NCBI GenBank assembly: GCA_036563615.1
Contig: DATCMB010000006.1
Location: 876,149 to 940,148 of the forward strand
Direction of reading: 5' to 3'
DNA from: Candidatus Binatia bacterium
GTDB taxonomy: Bacteria > Desulfobacterota > Binatia > UBA12015
Length of the DNA: 64,000 nucleotides
In this document: positions 58,336 through 64,000 of the stretch, in pieces
How positions within the stretch are numbered: position 1 is the first letter of the stretch
Layout of the letters: the number at the start of each line of letters is the position of its first letter
Position numbers and translations under genes: made by a program
Notes under the pieces: model-generated
Seen by the model: only the letters and a program-made list of their open reading frames with translations
Database searches by the model: none
What the model was told of the DNA's origin: nothing

Positions 58336-59223
58336 TCAGCGGCGGCGCAGCAGACGACGGTACTGCTGCAGGTGCCGCCGCGCGGCCGCGCGGTCGCCGA
58401 GCGCCAGGTAGAGGTTGCTCAAACGCTGGTGCGCGTCGGCGAGATCGGGCGCGACGTTCAGCACGTGCTGGTAGCGCCGCACCGCGAGACGCAGGTCGCC
58501 GCGATCCTCGGCGAGCAGTGCGAGGTTGAACAGCGTCGTCGGCTCGTCCGGCGACAGCGCGAGCGCGGCGAGGTAGTGGCGCTCGGCTTCCGCGAAGTTG
58601 CCGCTCTCGTGCTCGAGGCGTCCGAGGTTGATGTGCGCCGGGGCGACGAAGGCGTCGTACTCGAGGACGCGTCGGTAGGCTTCCTTCGCGGCCTCCGGGG
58701 AGCGGTCCTCGAGCGCGAGCGCGCGGTCGAATGCGCGCTGCGCCTCGCGCTCGTCGGGCGAGTCGGCGTCGTCGAGCGCGCGGACGCGCGAGCGGCGTCC
58801 GTCGCGGCTCGAGCCGTCGAAGCGCAGCAGGAGCTGACCCGAGTCCGCGTACCAGCGGCGCGTGCCGTCGGCGACGACGACGCGTCCGCGGTCGATCGAG
58901 AAGGTGAGGCTCGAGGGCTCGCGATCTTCGACCTGCTGGCGCAGGCGCGCGAGCACCTCCGCGACCCGACGCGGCGAGTAGCCGGCGTCGAACATCGCGC
59001 GCGCCGCGCGCAGCGTCATCAGGTCGCGCAGCGAGTACTCGTAGCGTCGACGCGGTCCGCGCGACGGCGAGAGGAAGCCCGCGCGGATGCAGCGGCGGAC
59101 GCGCGACGGGCTGAGGCGCGTCAAGCGCGCGATCTGGCGGGTGGTGAAGACCTCGCCGGGAAGGCCGCCGGCCGCGCGACCGCGGTGGCTGCCGCCCGAG
59201 CGGGACGAGCGCTCAGCGCTCAA
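58336..59223 (-). CDS. MerR-type HTH protein fused to tetratricopeptide repeats
   Basis: A 295-residue fusion. Residues 25-95 are a MerR-like winged helix: VFTTRQIARLTRLSPSRVRR, CIRAGFLSPSRGPRRRYEYS and RDLMTLRAARAMFDAGYSPR. From about residue 150 three TPR units follow (AFVAPAHINLGRLEHESGNF, then TTLFNLALLAEDRGDLRLAV and ADAHQRLSNLYLALGD). MerR proteins normally carry a dimerisation helix and effector domain, not TPRs. The TTG start at 59223 overlaps the TusA-like gene by 11 bases. Target and partner are unknown. Confidence 0.8.
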   Translation of the reverse strand: MSAERSSRSGGSHRGRAAGGLPGEVFTTRQIARLTRLSPSRVRRCIRAGFLSPSRGPRRRYEYSLRDLMTLRAARAMFDAGYSPRRVAEVLARLRQQVEDREPSSLTFSIDRGRVVVADGTRRWYADSGQLLLRFDGSSRDGRRSRVRALDDADSPDEREAQRAFDRALALEDRSPEAAKEAYRRVLEYDAFVAPAHINLGRLEHESGNFAEAERHYLAALALSPDEPTTLFNLALLAEDRGDLRLAVRRYQHVLNVAPDLADAHQRLSNLYLALGDRAAARRHLQQYRRLLRRR

Positions 59224-59419
59224 TCTCGATCCGCCAGCCGTCGCCCAGGTCGCTCACCTCGATGACGGCGTAGCCGTGCGCCTCCGCGGCGCGCGGGATG
59301 TCGCGCACCGCGCGGGCGTCGTCCACCACCAGCGTGAGCCGCGCGCCGACCGGCATCTCCTCGAGGCGCACCTTGGCGCGCGCCCAGTTGAGCGGGCAGC
59401 GAACGCCGCGCAGCACCAT
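59213..59419 (-). CDS. TusA/SirA-family sulfur-carrier-like protein
   Basis: A 68-residue domain: VLRGVRCPLNWARAKVRLEE, then LTLVVDDARAVRDIPRAAEA and ending DGWRIEIER. The conserved Cys is in a CPLN context, as in the CPxN subgroup of TusA. These proteins carry persulfide sulfur. GAGGAG abuts the ATG; a GTG three bases downstream would have better spacing. It overlaps the MerR-TPR gene and lies 46 bases after the secreted protein's stop. Confidence 0.78.
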   Translation of the reverse strand: MVLRGVRCPLNWARAKVRLEEMPVGARLTLVVDDARAVRDIPRAAEAHGYAVIEVSDLGDGWRIEIER

Positions 59420-59465
59420 CTCCTCGTGCTGCGGCGTCTCCGTGCTGCGGGCGTCGTGTGCCGTG

Positions 59466-59816
59466 CTACTCGTCGAGGTTCTCCTCTCGGATCGGCTCGT
59501 CGTGCGCCGGTTTCTCCGCATGCTCCGGCTCGCGCGGACCGGCGATCGCCTCGCCGGCGCGCTGGAAGCCCTCGCCGGTCTTCTCGAGCACCGTGCTCAC
59601 GCCCTCGCCGGTCTTGGTGATCACGGTGTCGAGCGCCTCGCCGACCGCCTCGCCGGCGCGCGTGAGGCCGCGCTTGGTCGCGCTGCCCGCGCTGCTCATG
59701 CCGCTCTGGACGGCGCCCGACGCGCCGTCCTCGGCCACCGCCGGGACCGGCGTCGTGACGCTCCCGAGGAGCGCCGCGATCAACGCCGTCCCCGCCAGCG
59801 TGCGAATTCGAATCAT
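59466..59816 (-). CDS. Secreted protein with amphipathic KTGEG repeats
   Basis: A 116-residue protein with a signal peptide (cleavage near AVAEDG) and a mature helical region with repeated K-T-G-E-G: ITKTGEGVSTVLEKTGEGFQ and RAGEAVGEALDT. The spacing resembles LEA or apolipoprotein-like amphipathic helices. The C-terminus is acidic (EPEHAEKPAHDEPIREENLDE). Function unknown; a membrane-lipid or desiccation-protection role would fit the repeat type. Confidence 0.62.
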   Translation of the reverse strand: MIRIRTLAGTALIAALLGSVTTPVPAVAEDGASGAVQSGMSSAGSATKRGLTRAGEAVGEALDTVITKTGEGVSTVLEKTGEGFQRAGEAIAGPREPEHAEKPAHDEPIREENLDE

Positions 59817-59863
59817 GCCGACAGGGTATCGAGCGTCGGGCCGGCGCGCGAGGGGCAGGGTGC

Positions 59864-60184
59864 TCACTGCAGGACCGACGGCAGATCCGTCGCCTCGTGG
59901 ATCGTCCCGTACTGCGCTTCGTAGCGTCGCACGTTGTCCTCGAGGGCGCGCAGCACGCGCTTGGTGTGCTCGGGCGTGCTGATCACGCGTGCGCGCAGGC
60001 TCGCGAGCGCCTCGCCCTTCGGTCCGCGCTGCGGCTGCACGAAGAGGAAGTCGAGCACGAACTCCTCGCGGCGGTGCGAGATCATCGTCAGGTTGGAGTA
60101 CACGCCGGGTGCGACGCCGGGGTCGGCCTGAATGGTGATCTGCTGCGTCGTCCCGGGCACGTTCTGCCGTCCTTCGTTGGCCAT
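59864..60184 (-). CDS. DUF3467 family protein
   Basis: A 106-residue protein: the fragment GVYSNLTMISHRREEFVLDF, then ARVISTPEHTKRVLRAL and the 20 C-terminal residues typical of DUF3467. Function unknown in the family. ATG 60184 is chosen because the family start lies there. It is divergent from the helicase by 67 bases. Confidence 0.86.
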   Translation of the reverse strand: MANEGRQNVPGTTQQITIQADPGVAPGVYSNLTMISHRREEFVLDFLFVQPQRGPKGEALASLRARVISTPEHTKRVLRALEDNVRRYEAQYGTIHEATDLPSVLQ

Positions 60185-60251
60185 GGCGGCGACCATGCCA
60201 CGGAGCCTTCGGCGTGTCATCTGGAACGGTGCTACGGTGCGCGTCCGAGTC

Positions 60252-62246
60252 ATGGCGACGTACACGATCAAGCGCGCGCCGAGCGTGCAGCGGAGCTACC
60301 GCATCGACTACGAGGCGGAGCTCAACGAGGCGCAGCTCGCCGCGGTGACCACGCTCGAAGGTCCCGTGCTCGTCGTCGCCGGCGCGGGAAGCGGCAAGAC
60401 GCGCACGCTGACCTACCGCGTCGCGCGGCTCGTCGAGAGCGGCGTCCCGCCGAGTTCGATCTTGCTCTTGACGTTCACGCGCCGCGCCGCGCAGGAGATG
60501 CTGCGTCGCGCCGAGGCGCTGCTCGCGACCGGCGGTCTCGAGGGCGCGACGGGCGGCACCTTCCACTCGTTCGCGAACACGATCCTGCGCCGCTTCGGAC
60601 GGCGCTTCGGCTGGCCCGACCGCTTCACCATCCTCGACCGCGGCGACGCGGAGGACACGATCAACCTCGTGCGCACGCGGCTCGGCCTCGACCGCACCGA
60701 GCGCCGCTTCCCGCGCAAGCAGACGCTCGCGACGATCTACTCGACGGCCGCCAACAAGTCGCTGCGCATCGCCGACGTCGTCGAGCGCGAGTACCCGCAC
60801 CTGATCGAGGACTGCGACGACATCGTCGCCTGCCACGAGGCCTACGAGGCCTACAAGCGCGAGCGCGCGCTGCTCGACTACGACGACCTGCTGATCCACC
60901 TGCGCGACCGGCTGCTCGAGCACCCCGAGTTCGCGGCGCGCCTGCGCGAGATCTTCCGCTGGGTGATGGTCGACGAGTACCAGGACACGAACCAGCTGCA
61001 GGCGGACATCGTCGCCGCGATCTGCGCGCCGAATGGCAACGTGATGGCGGTCGGCGACGACGCGCAGTCGATCTACGGCTTTCGGGGCGCGGACTTCCGC
61101 AACATCATGGAGTTCCCGCAGCGCTTTCCCGGCGCGCGCATCATCACGCTCGAGGAGAACTACCGCTCGACGCAGCCGATCCTCGATCTCACCAACGCGA
61201 TCATCGCCGGGGCGAAGCAGCGCTACGCGAAGCGGCTCTTCACCCGCAAGACCCACGGCACGCGCCCGCAGCTGGTCCCGGCGCCCGACGAGCGCTGGCA
61301 GAGCGCCTTCGTCCGCCAGCGGATCCTCGAGCTACACGAGGAGGGAATCCCGCTCAATGAGATCGCGGTGCTGTTCCGCTCCTCGTTCCACTCGTTCGAC
61401 CTCGAGCTCGAGCTCGCGCGCGCGGGGATCCCGTTCGTCAAGCGCGGCGGCTTCCGCTTCGTCGAGACCGCGCACGTCAAGGACGTGCTGGCGCACCTGC
61501 GCGTGATCGAGAACCCGCGCGACTCGGTGTCGTGGCACCGCATCCTGCTGCTGCTCGAGGGCGTCGGACCGAAGCTCGCGACGGCGGTCGTCGACTGGCT
61601 CGCGAGCGACGCGCGCGGCGTCGCCGCGCTCGCGGAGTTCCCGGGCTCGAAGCACGCGCGCGGACCGGCGCTCGGGGCGCTGCGCCAGCTCGGCGCGTTC
61701 CTCGCGTCGCTCGATCCCCTGGCGCCGCCGGTCCACCTGCTGCAGCAGGTCGTGACGCACTACCGCCCGGTCCTCGAGCGCGTGCACCGCGACGACGCGC
61801 CGAAGCGGATGCGCGACCTCGAGCAGTTCGTCACGCTCGCCGAGCGCTACCGCAGCCTGAGCCGGATGCTCGCCGACATGGCGCTCGAGCCGCCGAGCGA
61901 CAGCGTCGGCGACGTCATGGCGGTCGACGTCGAGGAGGGCGAGATGCTGACGCTCTCGACCGTGCACTCGGCGAAGGGGCTCGAGTGGCACACGGTGTTC
62001 GTCATCTCGGTCGCCGAGGGACGCTTCCCCTCCGCGTACTCGGTCGGCGAGGACGAGATCGAGGAGGAGCGGCGGCTGCTCTACGTCGCGTGCACGCGGG
62101 CTCGCGAGAACCTCTACCTGACCTATCCCACCGTGCTGCACGAGCGCGCCGTCGGTCCGGTGGTCGTGCGGCCGTCGCGCTTCCTCGCCGACCTGCCGCG
62201 CGGGTTGCTCGAGGAGGTGACGCTGGTCGAGGAGGGCGCGGAGTAG
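60252..62246 (+). CDS. UvrD/Rep-family superfamily 1 DNA helicase
   Basis: A 664-residue 3'-5' helicase: Q-motif LNEAQLAAVTT, Walker A VVAGAGSGKTRTL, motif Ia LLTFTRRAAQEM, motif II VMVDEYQDTNQLQ, motif III MAVGDDAQSIYGFRGAD, motif IV ITLEENYRS, motif V TLSTVHSAKGLEWHTVF and motif VI RRLLYVACTRARENLYLTYP. It is shorter than UvrD/PcrA (about 720) and lacks the C-terminal Tudor-like domain that binds RNA polymerase. It could work in DNA repair or replication restart. ATG 60252; a TACGGT box lies 14 bases upstream. Confidence 0.93.
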   Translation: MATYTIKRAPSVQRSYRIDYEAELNEAQLAAVTTLEGPVLVVAGAGSGKTRTLTYRVARLVESGVPPSSILLLTFTRRAAQEMLRRAEALLATGGLEGATGGTFHSFANTILRRFGRRFGWPDRFTILDRGDAEDTINLVRTRLGLDRTERRFPRKQTLATIYSTAANKSLRIADVVEREYPHLIEDCDDIVACHEAYEAYKRERALLDYDDLLIHLRDRLLEHPEFAARLREIFRWVMVDEYQDTNQLQADIVAAICAPNGNVMAVGDDAQSIYGFRGADFRNIMEFPQRFPGARIITLEENYRSTQPILDLTNAIIAGAKQRYAKRLFTRKTHGTRPQLVPAPDERWQSAFVRQRILELHEEGIPLNEIAVLFRSSFHSFDLELELARAGIPFVKRGGFRFVETAHVKDVLAHLRVIENPRDSVSWHRILLLLEGVGPKLATAVVDWLASDARGVAALAEFPGSKHARGPALGALRQLGAFLASLDPLAPPVHLLQQVVTHYRPVLERVHRDDAPKRMRDLEQFVTLAERYRSLSRMLADMALEPPSDSVGDVMAVDVEEGEMLTLSTVHSAKGLEWHTVFVISVAEGRFPSAYSVGEDEIEEERRLLYVACTRARENLYLTYPTVLHERAVGPVVVRPSRFLADLPRGLLEEVTLVEEGAE

Positions 62247-62261
62247 GGCGCCGACGAGCGC

Positions 62262-62933
62262 CTACGCCTCGCCCTTGCGGCGCGCCGCGATCGCCGCCGC
62301 GGCGGCGCGCAGCAGATCGATGCCGCTCATGCCGTCGACCAGCTCGTGGGCCGCGGCTTCCTCGGGCGACTCGTCCGCGGCGCGATCCGCCGCGACCGCG
62401 CCGGCGCGTCGGCCGCGGCTCGGCGCGGCGAACGGCGTGCCGCGCACCACGACGCGGAAGAGGCTCGACTCCCGCTGGTAGAAGCCCTTGCTGTGGAAGG
62501 AGTTCGGCAGCGAGAACAGCACGAAGTCGAGGTGGTGGCAGACCTCGTGCAGCAGCGTGCGCAGGAACGTGCGCGTGCGGACGACGTCGCCGCGCTTCGC
62601 CGTCCGCATCCACAGCGTGATGCGGTCGTAGCCGCCACCGCCCGCGTCGGGCGAGTAGAGGCCGTGCAGCTCGCCGCGACGGTCGTGCGGCCGCACGCCC
62701 TGGACGCGCACGCGCACCGTCGGCACGCCGAGCGCGGCGCAGATCCGGTTGACCAGCACCTGCGAGGCACGCTCGGTCGCGTGCTGGTCGTCCGCCTGCA
62801 GCATGCGGTCGAGCTCGAGCACCGCCTCGCTGAGGGCAGGGCTCGGCTTGAGCCGCACGTACGAGATCGCGTCGCTGCGCTCGTACTCGCGTCGCTGCGC
62901 GGCCGGAAGCCGCCGCCACCATTCGCTGGGCAT
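62262..62933 (-). CDS. HExxH zinc-metallopeptidase-like protein
   Basis: A 223-residue protein: TLLHEVCHHLDF (His129, Glu130, His133) is an HExxH motif, and HSKGFYQRESSL is a likely third-ligand region (His147), as in SprT-like or related small gluzincin-type proteins. The N-terminal half (MPSEWWRRLPAAQRREYERS) is helical. The C-terminus is Ala/Arg-rich. There is no signal peptide. It is convergent with the helicase gene. The ATG at 62933 is preferred over an in-frame TTG at 62939. Confidence 0.75.
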   Translation of the reverse strand: MPSEWWRRLPAAQRREYERSDAISYVRLKPSPALSEAVLELDRMLQADDQHATERASQVLVNRICAALGVPTVRVRVQGVRPHDRRGELHGLYSPDAGGGGYDRITLWMRTAKRGDVVRTRTFLRTLLHEVCHHLDFVLFSLPNSFHSKGFYQRESSLFRVVVRGTPFAAPSRGRRAGAVAADRAADESPEEAAAHELVDGMSGIDLLRAAAAAIAARRKGEA

Positions 62934-63086
62934 CGTCAAGAAGCGCCGCCGCCGCGCCGTCGGGGCGCGACCGGCACTTTCGCGCTTGTCGCACGGCGTC
63001 CGATCGCCCGCAACGCTCGATCGTTGCGTCGCTCACGGCGACGCGCCGGTTGACAGCGGGCCCATCGCACCACTTAAAGGAGGGGC

Positions 63087-63503
63087 ATGCTGCGCCGCAT
63101 CCATCACGTTGGCATCGTCGTTCGCACGCTCGAGGAGGGCTACCGCTTCTACCGCGACGTGCTCGGTCTCCCGTTGATCAAGGAAGCGACGGTGCAAGAC
63201 CAGGGCGTCCGCGCAGCGCTGCTCCAGTGCGGCGAGAGCGAGATCGAGCTGCTCGAGCCGATCGACCCGCAGGGCGGCGTCGCGAAGTTCCTCGCGCGCC
63301 GCGGCGAGGGGCTGCACCACGTCTGCTTCGCGACCGACGACGTCGCCGCGGAGCTCGAGGCCACCAAGGCGAAGGGAATCCCGGTCATCGACCAGCAGCC
63401 GCGGCGCGGGTTGGCCGGAATGATCTGCTTCCTCCACCCCAAGGCGCAGCACGGAGTCCTGATCGAGTATGCAGAGCCGTTCCCGGAGGACGCGGGCCAC
63501 TGA
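63087..63503 (+). CDS. mce: Methylmalonyl-CoA/ethylmalonyl-CoA epimerase
   Basis: A 138-residue vicinal-oxygen-chelate protein: IHHVGIVVRTLEEGYRFYRD, ESEIELLEPID and EGLHHVCFATDDV, with the metal-binding His, His and Glu positions of the Mce family (the C-terminal LIEYAEP supplies the last ligand). It epimerises the alpha-carbon of (2R/2S)-methylmalonyl-CoA and in some species ethylmalonyl-CoA. An ideal AAAGGAGG site precedes the ATG. It complements ccr and the cobalamin adenosyltransferase of this window. Confidence 0.92.
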   Translation: MLRRIHHVGIVVRTLEEGYRFYRDVLGLPLIKEATVQDQGVRAALLQCGESEIELLEPIDPQGGVAKFLARRGEGLHHVCFATDDVAAELEATKAKGIPVIDQQPRRGLAGMICFLHPKAQHGVLIEYAEPFPEDAGH

Positions 63504-63577
63504 TCGCGCCCGCGTAGTGAAGACACCGGCCCCGACGGGCGTCCAATGTCCGTCTCCGCCGGGCTCGTGGCGCTGCG

Positions 63578-64000
63578 ATGTACGAGAAATTCTTTGGGAT
63601 TGACGAGCCGCCGTTTCGGCTCACTCCCGATCCGCGCTACCTCTTCCTCTCCGCGAAGCATCGCGAGGCGCTCGGTCACCTCGTCTACGGGATCCACGAG
63701 GGCGCGGGCTTCGTCGCCATCACGGGCGAGATCGGCGCCGGCAAGACGACGCTCTTGCGCTCGCTGCTGAGCCGCGCCGACGACACGACCCAGTACGCGT
63801 ACATCCTGAATCCGGTCCTGACCGGGCTCGAGCTGCTGCAGGAGATCAACCACGAGCTCGGCATCCCCTCGACCGGGACGCGGCGCGAGATGCTGTCCGC
63901 GCTCAACCACTTCCTGCTCGACCAGAAGCGACGCGGCCGGCGGGTCGTGGTGGTGATCGACGAGGCGCAGGCGCTCGACGGGGCGACCCTCGAGGAGCTG
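63578..64000 (+). CDS. ExeA/GspA-like AAA+ ATPase, 3' truncated by window
   Basis: The frame from ATG 63578 is open to the right edge (141 codons visible). YEKFFGIDEPPFRLTPDPR is the diagnostic start of ExeA/MshM-type ATPases, Walker A is TGEIGAGKTTLLRSLL and Walker B VVVVIDEAQAL. Such proteins act in type II secretion, MSHA pili or, with exosortase clusters, exopolysaccharide export. What lies beyond the edge would decide which. Confidence 0.88.
   Translation, partial: MYEKFFGIDEPPFRLTPDPRYLFLSAKHREALGHLVYGIHEGAGFVAITGEIGAGKTTLLRSLLSRADDTTQYAYILNPVLTGLELLQEINHELGIPSTGTRREMLSALNHFLLDQKRRGRRVVVVIDEAQALDGATLEEL

Noticed and set aside
63050-63079. TTGACA plus TTAAAG upstream of the epimerase gene as a promoter
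   Set aside because: The -10 would overlap the strong AAAGGAGG ribosome-binding site, so transcripts starting there would lose it.

Overview
This is a very GC-rich chromosomal window (about 70 % by eye) with tightly packed genes, many 1-4 base start/stop overlaps, frequent GTG and some TTG starts, and no rRNA, tRNA, insertion sequence, prophage or CRISPR that I can see. The gene content points to a free-living Gram-negative bacterium: a TatBC translocon, a class A penicillin-binding protein, lipoproteins, an AsmA-like envelope protein, and HslUV with a sigma-32 type RpoH. The order xerC-hslV-hslU ... argB-argD-argF-argG-argH-lipoprotein ... dapF-dapA-dapB resembles deltaproteobacterial genomes. 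The ethylmalonyl-CoA type carboxylase/reductase and the Cys-rich CGNG...GENCD secreted protein would fit a Myxococcota, Desulfobacterota or Binatota relative. This lineage call is inference, not proof.

Layout. 1-5.5 kb: the 3' end of xseA, then xseB, ispA and tlyA; a small helical protein; rpoZ; and an overlapping dnaJ-rpoH pair. 5.6-6.5 kb: a secreted Cys-rich protein. 6.5-10.3 kb (minus): PAS-DHp-receiver protein, cobalamin adenosyltransferase, metallo-beta-lactamase-fold hydrolase and crotonyl-CoA carboxylase/reductase, which look like one operon. A methylmalonyl-CoA epimerase at 63.1 kb belongs to the same chemistry. 10.3-11.9 kb: a small exported protein, folK and an RNA-recognition-motif protein. 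12-24.1 kb: lysine genes (dapF, dapA, dapB on minus; lysA on plus) and an arginine operon (argB, argD, argF, argG, argH on minus). That operon also carries an HPr-kinase-like protein, an LptM-like lipoprotein and a MaoC hydratase. 24.2-29.6 kb: an M20 hydrolase, a small secreted protein, a GT4 glycosyltransferase with a glycogen-debranching-type enzyme, and a small membrane protein. 29.7-32.7 kb (minus): xerC, hslV, hslU.

32.8-38 kb: a zinc-ribbon protein, a Tat-lipoprotein, an AsmA-like protein, a DUF4911 protein, tatB-tatC and a flavin-binding split-barrel protein. 38-44.3 kb: an HDAC-family deacetylase and PBP1A (minus), divergent from ptsP (EI-Ntr). 44.3-47.4 kb (minus): a large lipoprotein and a thiolase/DUF35 pair. 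47.6-52.1 kb (plus): methyltransferase, GT9 glycosyltransferase, NAD-dependent epimerase and radical SAM protein, a compact cluster of unknown product and the best candidate here for an undescribed pathway. 52.2-60.2 kb (minus): a zinc alcohol dehydrogenase with an SRPBCC protein, cutA, a GH5-like lipoprotein that seems to lack its nucleophile, comM, a MerR-TPR fusion, a TusA-like protein, a repeat-bearing secreted protein and a DUF3467 protein. 60.3-64 kb: a UvrD-family helicase (plus), an HExxH protein (minus), methylmalonyl-CoA epimerase and the start of an ExeA-like ATPase that runs off the window.

Several starts (2443, 19677, 24121, 24259, 37569) have no Shine-Dalgarno sequence but an AT-rich -10-like hexamer 8-14 bases upstream, suggesting leaderless transcripts.
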